Positions 35,822 through 48,540 of a stretch of DNA of 64,000 nucleotides are shown here, piece by piece. The notes below the pieces were generated by a model. That model was not told the origin of the DNA. It saw only the letters and a program-made list of their open reading frames with translations, and ran no database searches. The first letter of the stretch is position 1, and every line of letters begins with the position of its first letter. Origin of the DNA: Poecilobothrus nobilitatus (Eukaryota > Arthropoda > Insecta > Diptera > Dolichopodidae); contig OX352772.1 of assembly GCA_947095535.1 (NCBI GenBank), forward strand, positions 52,409,445 through 52,473,444, given 5' to 3'. The translations under genes and the position numbers were made by a program.

Positions 35822-37400
35822 TATACCCGTACGATAGGATCGGGTATAATAAAATTACTCCTCCGTTTGTAACACCTCGAAATAAGCGAGCTAGATATAC
35901 CTTCAAAGGTATGGATCGGATCAGAAAAAAATTCTAAGACTTTTGGGCCATGTCCGTCCGTCCGTCCGTCAGCACGCTAACTCAAAAACTAAGAAAGCTA
36001 GAATCTTGAAATTTACAAAAAATATTTTGGGAGTAATTTGTAGGTTCCCTATTTTTTTTGGTTGAGTTTGGACCAAGCCTTAGGGTAGCTCTCGAACACC
36101 TAACTTTTAGATCCCCACATTTTTTTTGCAATAGAGCTATGAAATTTTAACTACTGATAGATCTCACAAAAATATTAATTTTATTTTTAATAACTTTTTT
36201 TTGTACCCCCACCCTTTACGGAGCTACAGCTCCCCAAAGGTTCAAAAAAGCTCTATATTTAAATTGTTATAGCGCAAGTTGTATAAGGTATATCTTCATT
36301 TTGAAAACGCCAAATGATTACTACTTTCATTAGCTTTAAAAGTATATATACAATAAATATATAATTTTGGCATACGGTGTCTTAATTTACCGTTATGCAA
36401 AACTCAAATTTTGCAAAATTCTTTAACCCTTCCATCTTCTAAACGGTTAAAGTTGGAAACTTGAAATTTTGACAGAAGTTAGATCTTTGAAAATTAGTAT
36501 GAGTCATTTCAGAAATTTTTTTTGTATCACCCCCTTGTTTAGGAGCTGTAAGGGGTCAAAAACTGAAAATTTCCTATTTTGAAACACCTGTAACTTGAAC
36601 ACCTGTTAAAATTTTTTTGAAGTAATACATAAAAATTAAAGCTCCAACATTATACTTTTATTTCTGTTAACAACTTTTTTTAATAATATAGGGTTACTTT
36701 ATAATTGACGAAAGTGTTACTTGATTTTTTCAAATTTTAACGATTTCTTTAACGATTTTTTTGCATTTTGTTTTACTCGATAATTTGAAATTGTTGAGGA
36801 TATAATGCGTAGTACATAAAAATGCAAATAAATAAACAACATAACGGTTGCTTGAAGAATTTTTATTTATATGATACTGATATACATATATACTTATATA
36901 ATATCATGTTTATTTACATATCGTATATGTCACTAGTGAATGAATGATAAGAGTATAGATGTATATTATATAGCGCCGTATTTACATACATGTATTTATT
37001 TTATTGTACTTATAAGAAATTATTCTGTCAATGGAATATTTAAATATAATATAATATAATATTTAAAATTATATTTACTATTTTGTACTAAGTAAATTTA
37101 ATATACATTTACCGCTTAGTATTAAATGGTACTATAGAATATTTGAAAAAGTTTTGGATTGATAATCGTTATGTGGAAGGTTAAAATTTGCTTTTGAAGA
37201 ATGTACATATAAACATATAGTTTGAATATATGTACAACCCATAGTTCTAGAAATTATAAAATTCACCCAAATTATTTTAAAATACTTACAAAATATAAAA
37301 AAAATAATATTGTAAACAGAGTGACAGGCTGTGAACATACTAACGGTTCGTACGGGTATCTAAGAGTTGACAAAGTCAACTGTATTCTTCCTCGTTTTAC
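35822..37400 (+). mobile_element. CCGT-family element, intact copy
   Basis: Begins ATACCCGTACGATAGGATCG and ends with TCGTACGGGTATCTAAGAG (37,348) and TTCTTCCTCGTTTT (37,386-37,400), so the outer TACCCGTACGA and TCGTACGGGTA are inverted. It has (CCGT)n at 35,951-35,969 and the conserved module with TTACCGTTATG (36,390) and ACACCTGTAACTTGAACACC (36,584). It is the unsplit counterpart of 23,331-23,612 plus 30,382-31,712 and gives the empty site of the Helitron insertion between 37,107 and 37,108. No transposase frame is present, so how it spreads is unknown. Confidence 0.8.
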
Positions 37401-40331
37401 TTTAGAGATATTTTCTAGCTTGCATTCTACCCTACAGCCTACCCTACCCGACTTTCAATTATTTTATTAAGTCAATATTGATCTTAATAAATAAATTTAC
37501 AATAATACGTTCTATTTGATAGATATTATATACTTGACCACCACTTTTTTTTAAATATTAATCTTTAATATCCATTAGAATTTTCTTACACATTAAAATA
37601 CAAAGTAAAAACCATTAATGAAAATTATATTAATAAATTTTTACAAAAAAAAACTTTCTATTTTATTATTTTAAAATTATTTAAATTGAATTTCAAATAT
37701 TTTTATATCTAACATTTCATTTTATGAGCTGAAAATAAGTTATGGTGTAAATTGTAATAACTTAAATAAAAATATGAGGAGAAAAGATTTATGGCTTTTG
37801 AAATTTTTATTGGAATAAAAGTTAATGAATATCTAAACCAATTTTATTAATACAATAGTATAAGTACCCCTAGTTTACCAGAAAAATTTAATATTTTTTT
37901 TTTCATATACCATTTTTTTTATATTATGTATATTTCTCATGATTAGTCAGTTTCATCTGACTAATCTTATATATATTTCTCGGTAACTGACAAAATTTGA
38001 CTCAAATAGGTTAAAAAAAAATGTTGACGTGTTAATGTGGCGAAAAGAGTCAACGAACTATGAGTTATAAGGGTCTTAAGAGACGCCTTAGACTTAGTAA
38101 ATAAAGGTTTACATTCTTGCAAAATGAAACATGAATTCCTTATAGAATAGGATTTTCCGATTGGATTTCCGATCTTAACTGGTCTAATCCATTGTTACTG
38201 AATTGATCTAGCGAACTCTCTTAGTGAAAAACAGCACTTCTATATTAGGTCAAATCAGAAAAACAATTAGACCTAAATAACGAAATAACGAAAAATGTTT
38301 ACAGGCTCTCCTCTAGAAATAGGATAATATATCGAAAAAAAAATTTGCGCTTATATCCTTATCGTTTCCGAGCAACATTCATACAAATTTTGATTCATTT
38401 ATTGAAGTTTATAGTTGGAATATTGATTGCGCAGTTTTGTAATAGACAGAGAATAATTAAACAGGTAAACTGATTTTGCAAATTCTTCCTAAATGTTATG
38501 CTATTGCTATTCCTTCATGCTATTAAAAAATATACTCGTACTTTACAATGAACTGTAAAGAAAAATAAAAAGAAAATGTCAAAGATAGAGTGTTTTAAAA
38601 TTAGAAAGTTGCGTATTCCATCTTTTTTTAAAGTCTAAATATCCAAGAATAATTTTAGAAAGTGATAGATATATAAACAATGAAATAACCTAAGACAGGA
38701 AAACTTGGTCTTGAGAATGAGTAGAATCCAACCAATGGAAATAAATGCAAGGGAATAAAGAAGATTTTTAAATTAAATATATCTGATTTTTAGAGAAACA
38801 CTCTTTCTTATATTGAACACTATTTTTGATTAGGAGTTAGCTAAGACCGTATTTAGCTTCTTTAGTCTGCTAGAAAAATTTTCCAAGAAAGTACATATTT
38901 AATTTCTAGATTTTTGGTAATTACTTTATAGCAACTGGTACATATATATTACTACTAGTAATCACTATATGTAGAACAGCTGGTTTATATAAAATGTTAG
39001 AGATTCAATTAAATGTTGATGGCATAAGCAACAACGGATAACACTCTTGGTAATGGTAATGGTCAATTATACGTATTAAACTGCGATTGTACTTTAAAAT
39101 TCTTTATGTTTTTATCAAATCTTGATCTTACCTTATTTTAATTAAATTATTCTTTAATACTTGATGCAAAATTTTTTATCTAAGAATTTTCATTTTAACT
39201 TTAATTTTCATTTTTTTTAAACTTTGTATCTTTTAGAAACAAAAATAAACTAAAAATTCCCAGGGAATTTGGTTATATATATATATATATATAATTCCTC
39301 TTTGATAAAACAAACATTTAATATAATATGACTTTTTCTTACTTAAAAACTCATATTACTTTCAAAGATCAAGAAAAATAGTCTGTGTCTGTATCAAAGA
39401 TCTGAAAAATAGTTCTAAATTTGTATTAGAGTAAGTTAATTCTATAGATACCCGGTAGATGAATCTTAAATTGACAAAAATTTACAATATTCATTTTAAA
39501 ATAAAATTCAACTATAACTCATTCCAATTTGAAATCAAATTGATTCCAATTCATTATTCCCATTTGGTTTGAATTGAATGGGATTGCTCTCTAAAATAAT
39601 GATGAGAATACAAACAGATTTCTTTTATTTATTTATTTTTTTTTTTATATTTATTTATTTATTTTATTTTTTGACTATTTGTGTTTTATTACTTAACATT
39701 TAATACTAAATGTCTTTATATTCAAGTAAGATAAATGGCAGCTTTGATGTTATATTTAAGATGGCAATGAATGTTTTAAAGGACAACTAGTGTACAGTCA
39801 CAGTAAAAGAAAAAAAAAAGAAAATATTATAATCTTTTTTTTTTTTCTATTAAAATAAAAAATAAATAAAATTGCAAAACAAAAAAATAAAAAATAAATT
39901 AAAAAGAAATATAAAGAGGCAAAAAAAAAAAAAACAGAAAATAAAAAATGAAAACCCCTTAAGATGAAGAATTCATCATAGGATCTATCTTAGGTCTCTT
40001 TTTTTTTATTTTCAAAGTAAAGTCAATATGTAATGAAAATCTACTACAGTTAGTTAAAAGGACAAAATAAAATAACGGTTTGTTTTCGAATTTTTTTTTT
40101 TTGTTTTTCGTTTTAGCTTTTTTTATTTTATTTCATTCTTTTTATTAAATTTTTTTTTTTTTTTCAAATGCTTAATTTTGCGTTTTGGTTAAAAAATATC
40201 TTAAGATATTTTTCGTTGATAACTTGATTCATTTAGTTTTTTCAGTTATATTACAAGGATATTTTGAGGATAAATTTTCTAATTTATGGCAATTTTATTA
40301 AATTCTATTTCTAATTTTTTTATGTGTATAC

Positions 40332-40373
<42 letters not shown>

Positions 40374-41170
40374 TTTGTTTCGCTCTACGTCCTTCTGAAT
40401 GGGGAATAAAAACAAAAATAGAAAAATGACAGATTTTTTTTTAAGTGTCAAAAGAAAAATTATATATATATATGTAATATGTAAGTTAATTTTTTATTTA
40501 TATTTTTGTTGAATATTAGGTAATTATATTTAGATAAAATAAAAAAAACTGTTTTTTTCTCAAAGATTAAAAAAGACAAAAAAGAAAAATAAATAAAAAT
40601 TAGGGCAATTCTTAAGTAAGGAAATCAAAATAGCGACAAAAAAAAAAGAAAATTTTAAGCTTTTAGAGCATTTAAAAATAGTTTTCATTTTTCTTGAATG
40701 GAAAGGGGGTGATTATAAGATGGGACATAAAGTTTTTTTTTGTAATATATAGTAAAGTGGATATTTGGACATTGAATATACTAATCGAAACTTTAAGGTT
40801 GTCATGAATATTTTTGTTTTTATATTCCAATATGATAAAAATTTTTTAAGGTGAGGTTCTCCTAATATTTGTAATTCTATTAAATTTTTACTTTTCTATA
40901 ATATTATGTGCACATCTTGTAAAATATTTCTTTTGCATTATTGGTTTCATTTTCCGCTTCTCGCTAAAGTAGTAAATATAACCTTTAAGAATTTTTTATA
41001 TTGAAATACTATAATTTGAAAACTATAGGCTTTTGAAACATTTTCTTAATTTTACGTTTACTTTTTTAACAAAGGTAATAATAATAACTAAACCTAAAAC
41101 AAGAATTATTGTAGTAAAATTATAATAAAATGTAAAATATTGGTTCCCTTTATATTGTTCCCTTTATGTT
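37401..41170. other. AT-rich stretch with TA microsatellites
   Basis: No gene or dispersed repeat recognised. It contains TA runs at 39,277-39,292 and 40,322-40,369 and long A/T homopolymers at 39,780-40,170. Confidence 0.5.
40322..40369. repeat. (TA)n microsatellite
   Basis: TA dinucleotides with two CA interruptions. Confidence 0.9.
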
Positions 41171-41174
41171 GTTC

Positions 41175-41590
41175 TCCTAAGGCAGATGAGAATCTTCCAA
41201 AGACACCAAGAATTTACTGATTAGATCTATCTCTCCCTTTTAACCAATATAATGGAATGAAACCCCTAACTGCTAAAGCAGTATAATGGCTTGATAGTAT
41301 AGGGGTAAAAGAGACTTGGATAAGGATGCAGAAAAATGGAATTGGTGGGAATTAGTTGGACTGTAAGGGGGCAATAAATCCACCTATTATTATTACTATT
41401 TTACTAAAAGTGGCCATAACCATCAAAAGTTACAACTTGCAGTAGTATATAGCACCTTCCTGCATGAAGTAATAATTGAAGTTAACCCCACAGTAGCAGG
41501 TAATATTATTGATATTAGTGTTATTATTATTGCTATGATTATTATTTATACCTTTATTAATTGTACGATATTCATTATTACGATATAAAA
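41175..41590 (+). repeat. TTGGC-family dispersed repeat, copy 2
   Basis: Family motifs AACCAATATAATGGAATGAA and CTGCTAAAGCAGTATAATGG, then TATTATTATTACTATTTTAC, and an end ATTATTACGATATAAAA shared with the 49-kb copy. Confidence 0.75.
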
Positions 41591-42845
41591 TTACGATAAA
41601 CATTATTAAATTAAAATTACGATTTAAAATTTGGTTTTTGAGCCAAACATGTTTTTGTTTCCGTCAAAATATTCTCGAAAGAATAAAAAAAAAATCCTTC
41701 AAGAATTAGGGAGAAGACATATTTTCTAAAAATAATGTTGAATAATGACAATAAGTTGCGTCTGGATGTATTAAAAAAGAAATAAAAATAAAAGATAAAA
41801 AATACGAAAACTATAGGAAATATTTAAGTCCATCTGAGAGTTTACAAAATTTTAACATTACTGCTAAAAAAAAGTGGTTGTTTTAAATTTTCAAATTTAA
41901 ATTGAAGTTAAGGCTTCTAATTATAATATTGGATTTAAAATACAATTTTGACAATGTACTCAAACATTTTATCAACTCTATACTCTAATTCTTTTCCTTC
42001 AATTTTTAAATTTTACTTTCCAATTTCTAAATACAAATCAAAATTAAATTTTTTTTGTTATCCTTTAAATATTAATTTGAAATTTTATATGAATGGAGTA
42101 TCTATTACTACTTTTTTCTGCATTAATTTTTGCTAAGTATAAAGTAATAATTAGATTTTATAAACAAAAATTATGAAAAACCATTGAATTAAAATTTTTT
42201 TAAACATATCATCAAGTTTTCGTTTCAGGTCGGAACATGTCTTAAAATAATAATTGCATTTTAATCATATTTCTATAGATTCATTAATGAACATGGATTT
42301 CATATAATGACTAAAACAAAATATCTAATAAATATATTATGTAAACCACACAGAAAATGAATATCTGATAAAGGATGCATAAAGATAAAGTTTATTTTAT
42401 GGAAAATAAATTTCTAAGATAATAAAGGGGTGATCCTTTTTTTTTTTTTTTTGTAAATAAAATAATAAACATAAACAAGGGGATTTTAACAAAGACATGG
42501 CTAGAAATTAATATAGTATCTTTTATACCAGGAAGTTTAAAATAAGATTATTTTGGTTAAAGGAAATTAACAGAAGCAACCAAATCTTTCACATTGCAAT
42601 CAATTTTCAAAATGATAATTATTTTAAAATATAAAAGTCTTACAATATAGACTAATAAATTTTAAAATTTGGCGTTCTTACTAGTGTTTTACTAAGTGTT
42701 CTAGAAAGTGTATATCTTTTTAGAACACTTTTTAAAAAATATTTGAAAAATTTCTTCGTTAATTTCATTCAGTTTCATTCTGTCTGTTCATCTTTTTTTA
42801 AAACATCTAAATTGCGTTTAAGATAATGAATGAAAAAATTAATTG
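41591..42845. other. AT-rich stretch without gene
   Basis: Nothing recognised up to the hAT target-site duplication. Confidence 0.5.
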
Positions 42846-42853
42846 GATGAAAC
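42846..42853. repeat. hAT target-site duplication, left
   Basis: GATGAAAC, identical to 45,794-45,801. Eight bases is the known hAT duplication size. Confidence 0.93.
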
Positions 42854-42871
42854 TAGGGCATCCAATACCGG
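42854..42871 (+). repeat. hAT left terminal inverted repeat
   Basis: TAGGGCATCCAATACCGG, pairs with 45,776-45,793 with one mismatch. Confidence 0.93.
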
Positions 42872-42955
42872 TATACCGAAAACCGGTATCCCGGTATACC
42901 GGTCGTTTTTCCAATACCGATACCGAGCAATCAATACCGGTATATACCGGTATTT
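42867..42955. promoter_or_regulatory. hAT left subterminal ACCGGTAT array
   Basis: At least six occurrences of ACCGGTAT or its variants in about 90 bp, several as palindromes (ATACCGGTAT). Subterminal repeats of this kind bind hAT transposases in known elements; the role here is inferred. Confidence 0.7.
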
Positions 42956-43546
42956 CAGTTTTTTTTCTCATCGAACAGAAATATTTTTTTTTTCTCAGGA
43001 GGCTTTGACTTATTTAAAAGTTCGAAGAAAAACTCATCAAGATCAAACGAAATGCACCATGATTTATTTTTAAAAATTTGAAAGTTTATTTATAATCTAG
43101 ATGGTGAGGAAAATTATTCATACTCGTTTCTGGTATCGCTGTTGAATTTTTTTTAAATATTATTCTAATCTAGTTGAAGTTCTTTAATAACACTTCTTTA
43201 TTATTATTGTTTTGTTTGTCTAATATTTATATTAACTTACGGTAACTTATTTTTAAAACATTCTTGAAAAATAACAAAATAGTGTGAATTAAATATATAC
43301 TTGATAAATAATATTGAATAAAATTAAAACTATTAAAAGTAATTAAAACTTTAAAAGTGAATAAAAATTGTCATTAAAAAAAGATAAAAAAATCTTTATT
43401 TTTATTGTCGCGTTTTTCTAGCAGGTGAACATAATATAATTGTTGCGTTTTTCTAGCAGGTAAATATAATATCTTCGTATTTATACATTTATACATTTTT
43501 ACTATTTATTTTTTTTCTATTTAAAAATTATTTTGCTGCCCCAGCA

Positions 43547-45511
43547 ATGGCTGATAAACCAAAAGTATTTGAAGATTTTAAAAGAGGACTTCAGGACAAA
43601 AACTCAGTATGGCATTACTTTTTGCGCGAGAAGTCTGGTACTGTAGCGAAATGTAAAAAATGTGCTAGAGAAATTAAGACATGTGGTGGGTCAACTAGTG
43701 GACTCCATACACATTTAAGGACTTCTCACCAAATAAATTTATTGAAACGTAATTCAGTTGAAGTTTCAGTTTCGTCTTTTACTGATGGTGTTTCCACTAC
43801 ATCTGAATTGCATCTCGCTAGACTCAGAAATAAATTTTCAACATATTTTACAAAAAGCGAAGACGAAAATACCTTGCCGAAAGTTTTAGCTAAAATGACA
43901 GCCAGCGATGGCTTGCCATTCAGAGTTTTTATAACTTCCATTGAGCTAAGAAAATCGCTGATAGCACGAGGTTTCGACGTTCCAAAATCATCCGAATCCA
44001 TTCGTCAAATAGTCATGAAATATGCTATTAAAATTCGAAACTCGATAATAAAAGAATTATCAGAACTTCAACGGCGAGGAAACTGATTTAGTCTTACGTT
44101 TGATGAGTGGACTTCTGTAAAAAATAGACGTTATTTGAACATTAATGTTCATTCTCGAAATAGATTTTGGAATTTGGGTTTAGCACGAGTTAATGGACAT
44201 TTCCCAGCAGAAATGTGTGTTAAGTTAATTGACAACATACTAAAAGAACACAACTTAAAAATTGATCGCGATATCGTATGTATTACCACGGACGGTGCTT
44301 CGGTTATGAAGAAAGTGGGACGATTAATGTCCATCGACCAACAACTTTGTCTAACACATGGAATCCAATTGGCTGTGGTTGACGTCTTGTATAAAACAAC
44401 AGTCGTGGACTCGACAGATGATTATTTTGAATCTGATGAAGATAGTGCTGATGAGATTTCCGATGAAAATATTGAAGACCATTTAGACGGATTAAGGATT
44501 TTTCAGAGCTCACCGAATTCAAATGAACTTGCAAATAATTTGGCTCCATTGATAAGCAAAGTTAGAAAAGTTGTGAAGCTGTTCAGACGATCACCAACAA
44601 AAAATTAAATTCTTCAAGTGTATGTTAAAACTGAACATCGAAAAGAATTCTCATTAATGTTAGATAATAAAACCAGATGGAACAGCTTACTTTTTATGTT
44701 AGAGCGTTTTTATAAATTAAAAAATTCTATTCAAAAAGCCCTGATTGACTTAAATTCAGCTATTACCTTTACAGAATCTGAATTAGAATTGATATTATCA
44801 ACAGTTTCTATGTTGTTACCAGTGAAATTGGCTGTAGAGGCTTTGTGTCGCAGAGATGCTAATCTTCTCTCAGCCGATACTACCCTGGCATTTATGCTGC
44901 AAAATTTGGGCGTAGGGCCATTAAGTAACAATATGAAAACCTCCTTAATTCAAAGAATAAAAGAAAGACGCACAAATTTATCTTATTCGATACAATATCT
45001 TCATAAAGGAGATCAAGCCCAAAACAATTTTGGCTCAGATATCATATTTGATCGACTAAGTAAAACAGCTTTGGTAAATTTAATTGTGCATCTTATCCAG
45101 CGGCTCTCATCCGTCCCAGCTGAAACTATAGCATTAGCATCAGAAACAGATGATGACGAAGATACTATAATGTGCGAAGACGAAATTTTGGACTTGACAT
45201 TACAGGAGCAGCTAGACATGGCCATTAATAATGAGATGAAAATTCAAACAGTACCAAAAACAAATCGAAATATTAACGATTTGACTAAAATGATCCGAAA
45301 AGAAATTTCTATATTCGAGGAAGACGGCACATGTGGTACCAACTTGAATTTGGTATACGATTATATTCTAACAATTTCCCCAACGAGCGTAGAAGCTGAA
45401 CGGGCTTTCTCTTCATCAGGAATGTTATGTACCAAAATTCGGTCATCTTTAAATGACGAAACTTTAAATAATTTATGTTTTTTGCGGGCTTATTTTAATA
45501 ACAACAAATAA
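43547..45511 (+). pseudogene. hAT transposase with BED zinc finger, two in-frame stops
   Basis: A single continuous frame of 654 codons carries two nonsense codons, TGA at 44,084 and TAA at 44,606, and no frameshift. Residues about 20-61 are a BED-type finger (CKKC at 36-39, HLRTSH at 56-61), which binds DNA. The catalytic motifs are FDEWTS (D at 186) and TTDGAS (D at 249). The third acidic residue probably lies in PTSVEAERAFS (E616 or E618). TRWNSL follows the second stop, and the C terminus (KIRSSLNDETLNNLCFLRAY) is the hAT dimerisation domain. The ATG at 43,547 is preceded by CCCAGCA and starts just before the finger. The first stop precedes FSLTFDEW, so only the finger part could be made without readthrough. 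Length is usual for the family. Confidence 0.95.
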
Positions 45512-45699
45512 TTTTTTTATGTATTTTGCTTTTTTCGTCAAATGAATTAATTTTATACTCATAATTTATTTATGTATTTTGCTTTTTTCGTCAAATGAAT
45601 TAATTTTATACTCTATATTATTTTAACTTAAACAATAAAATTTTTGAACAGTTTATTTGTTGTTTTGTGTTAACATTAATGTTTTTTTTCAGTGTTTTC

Positions 45700-45770
45700 T
45701 AAATACCGGTATTAATACCGGTATACCGGTTTCCAGAAAATGTGAATACCGAAATACCGGTATTCACATT
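45700..45770. promoter_or_regulatory. hAT right subterminal ACCGGTAT array
   Basis: Several ACCGGTAT/ATACCGG copies, including an inverted pair TGAATACCG ... CCGGTATTCA that can form a hairpin just inside the end. Confidence 0.7.
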
Positions 45771-45775
45771 TTGGT

Positions 45776-45793
45776 CCGGTATTGGATGCTCTA
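45776..45793 (-). repeat. hAT right terminal inverted repeat
   Basis: CCGGTATTGGATGCTCTA; partner of 42,854-42,871. Confidence 0.93.
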
Positions 45794-45801
45794 GATGAAA
45801 C
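45794..45801. repeat. hAT target-site duplication, right
   Basis: GATGAAAC. Confidence 0.93.
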
Positions 45802-46165
45802 AATGAAGAACAATAAAATTTAAATCGTGAATATCTCTTAAAAAAAATTATTGTTCTAGAAAACTTCTTTATATACCTCCACCCATAGAGCTACAATTTA
45901 TCAAAGTTTAAAAGAGCGTTATTTCAAAAGTATATGTCTCAAATTGTGCAGGAAAAATATTTTATTTCCTTCATAATAGCGCTATGTTTTTAGAAAAATA
46001 TTTCAGAATTAGCATATATTATCTCGGAAAATTATTTTATTTTCCTACTAGCAAATTTTTTCAAAATAAAACACAAAAATTTAAGATTCAAGATTATAAT
46101 TTTACGTGTGTTAATTAGAAGTGTCAGTGAAAGTGTCTCTTTATTTTTCACCATTTTTTTTTACA
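45802..46165. other. AT-rich stretch, weak CCGT-family resemblance
   Basis: Phrases such as TACCTCCACCCATAGAGCTACA and GGAAAATTATTTTATTTTCC resemble the CCGT module very faintly; no firm feature. Confidence 0.3.
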
Positions 46166-46169
46166 TTTC

Positions 46170-46353
46170 TTTCTTAGGGGCTGGACAATCTTCAAAAAAA
46201 CACCAAAAATACCCTCTTGGTAGTGTTAGAATCTAATTGACTAAATCTACCTCCATGTTCAGTCAATATAATGGGATGAAACCTTTAACTGCTAACGTAG
46301 TATATTGCCTAGGGAATAGGGATAGGAGAAGATAGAACAAGAAAAAGGAGATT
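46170..46353 (+). repeat. TTGGC-family dispersed repeat, copy 3
   Basis: TCTTGGTAGTGTTAGAATCT, AGTCAATATAATGGGATGAA, CTGCTAACGTAGTATATTGC and GGGAATAGGGATAGGA, in family order. Confidence 0.75.
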
Positions 46354-47825
46354 CATCTTCAGATTAGATTGTTGATCAAAATGTTTAATATTAATAATTA
46401 TTTGGAAAAATATTTTAAAATATAATACTTTCTTTATGATCGCCCATTCATTATGAAACATGTCCTATCTAATGAAGATAATCTAATTTAAATACTGTGT
46501 ATGTAAAAATTTTACCTTAATTCTTTCTTTTTTGATTTTGTGTTATTATAATTTTCTTAAAATTAAAATTGATTGTGGGCTTTAAAATAATTAAAATTGA
46601 AATAAAAAAAAAAAAATAACAACAAAATTTGCACAATCAATGCATTTTTCTTGATTTTATAATTTTTCCAAGGAAATTACCGCATATTTTAATGGGAAAA
46701 AAGTAATTAAATTTGTTTGACATTCAAATGAACTTGGTTTTTTCTATGTCAAATACATTAACAATATATACATGCATCTTAAAATTGGTTTTGGTTATTA
46801 TTAAAGTATACAAAATTATTATATTATTGTATATTGAATTTTTATTATTATATATATTTGTATTTTCATAATAGATTCTTTATTTAGATTTATGTTAAAA
46901 ATTTTAAGTCACTTCATATTTATTGTAAATTTTTATGAAGACGATAATTCACATGGATATAATATGATAGTGATTAACATGTGTATAAATTTAATTGTTA
47001 TAACAACTTTGCTTCAATTTACTGTTCAAGATGACTGGAATGAAGATGTCAGTCTAGATGCTACTATACTATAGTTAAATGATATTTTTCGATCTCTAAA
47101 TATTTGAGATAAACTTAAGGCTGCAAGTTTCCTAGATTTTCGTGTTAAAATAAAGGTTGTAAGGTTCTTTAAACTTTCGCTGACCCAGATATATCAACAT
47201 TAACGTATTTTGTGTTATTTAATATTTTCATTGTCGATTTAATTTTATCTCAAACTGCAGTTATATAGCAATGTTAACTAATGATACGATCATTCTTTTA
47301 TTCAGCAGAAATCCAAAGAAAACAGCATGCAGAGAAAATTTATCTTCATCTAAGAATCTGTTTTAAAAAGTAATTTCGTACAAATAAATTCGAAAAAATT
47401 CACAAAGCACATTTATTTCTATTACACAAATCTATAAAACAAAACTTGTCGGGCTATCAGCTTTCGTTTATCAACTTCGACATGTAAAATCAAGATTTCA
47501 AATGAAAATGATTTTCTACAAAGAATACAAATTAAAATTGTAAAAATATCCTTGAAATATCCTTTAAAGTATGAATATAAAATCAAAGGAAAAAAGTGAA
47601 AGCCGACTCTGATATTATTAATGTGGGTAAGAATTTAGCAACTATGGAACAAATTTTGGTTTAGTACCTTTAGAGTATCAATTAGTATTTGTATTTTATT
47701 ATTTTAAAGAAAAAAAAAATAAAAGACCGCATATACGTAATATTATATAATATATTTTTTAAACAAATAAATAAACATAACAAATAAATTAATTAATAAA
47801 TTTAAATATTATATTTTGATGACCT
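46354..47825. other. AT-rich stretch without gene
   Basis: Nothing recognised; the small frame at 46,892-47,074 has no known similarity. Confidence 0.5.
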
Positions 47826-47828
47826 GAA

Positions 47829-48451
47829 TTGAGGCGCTGCGAAATAAAGCCCCCGGAGTGTTATTCCCCATTTAATGAGAAATAACGTCCTGTGGTTTTA
47901 TTTCTTATAGTAATTGAGAAATAAAGCCCCCAAAATGTGGAAAATAAGGCGCAGACTTTTATTTTTCTTTTGAGTTGAGCTACGACTTCTATGAGAAATA
48001 AAGCCCTGGGGTGTTGTTTCTCTTTCAATTGAATCTTCGACTTCTTCAAAAATAAAGCCCTGAGTTATTATTTCTTATTAAATATGTAATAAAATCCATT
48101 TTTGTAATATTCAAACCTGAAAAAATTTAAAAAATATAAACTTATATATATAAGGAAAATATTAGATGTAAAACAGTATATATTTAATATTTATATATTT
48201 GTCTATGCGAGATTCTATATTAGGAAGCTCATTTAAGTTGGTTAAAAAATCAATGTTGATCCTTTTTCCAGAGTATTTATGAATTCATATATGCGAGACT
48301 TTGGTTACAAAACCAGGATTGGCCTTTTTTTTAAAAATCTTTATATATTTCTATTTAATTTTCCAAAATTATTTAATACCTATTATTTTTCATTGAATGA
48401 GAAATAACACCCCGAGGACTTTTTTTTCGCAAAGCCTTATTTGATGCCTCC
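47829..48451. mobile_element. MITE-like element with AAATAAAGCCCC repeats
   Basis: The left end (GAGGCGCTGCGAAATAAAGC then GGAGTGTTATT) and the right end (reverse complement GAGGCATCAAATAAGGC then GGGGTGTTATT) are imperfect inverted repeats of about 45 bp. Inside are four or five copies of AGAAATAAAGCCC spaced 50-70 bp apart. No coding capacity. A related locus is at 58,002-58,285. Confidence 0.55.
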
Positions 48452-48466
48452 TGTATATACATATAT

Positions 48467-48540
48467 AGGTTAGCTGATCAGAAGCTAAGTCGGCGGTTTT
48501 TCAATTGAAAGTCTTGAGTTCAAACCGGGGACTGGTTTTT
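48467..48540 (+). mobile_element. SINE-2 head, decayed copy
   Basis: GAAGCTAAGTCGGCGG, TTTCAATTGAAAGTC and GAGTTCAAACCGGGG follow the order of the minus-strand copy at 49,860-49,948. Confidence 0.6.

Larger units (their letters stand above)
42854..45793 (+). mobile_element. complete hAT DNA transposon
   Basis: 2,940 bp, flanked by an exact 8-bp duplication GATGAAAC, with 18-bp terminal inverted repeats TAGRGCATCCAATACCGG (17 of 18 match). Inside both ends lie arrays of ACCGGTAT palindromes (42,867-42,955 and 45,700-45,770), probably transposase binding sites. One transposase gene fills the middle. Intact ends, an exact duplication and only two nonsense changes suggest a fairly young copy. 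Confidence 0.95.

Noticed and set aside
43726..45225. Four minus-strand frames of 61-91 residues
   Set aside because: All are antisense to the hAT transposase frame.
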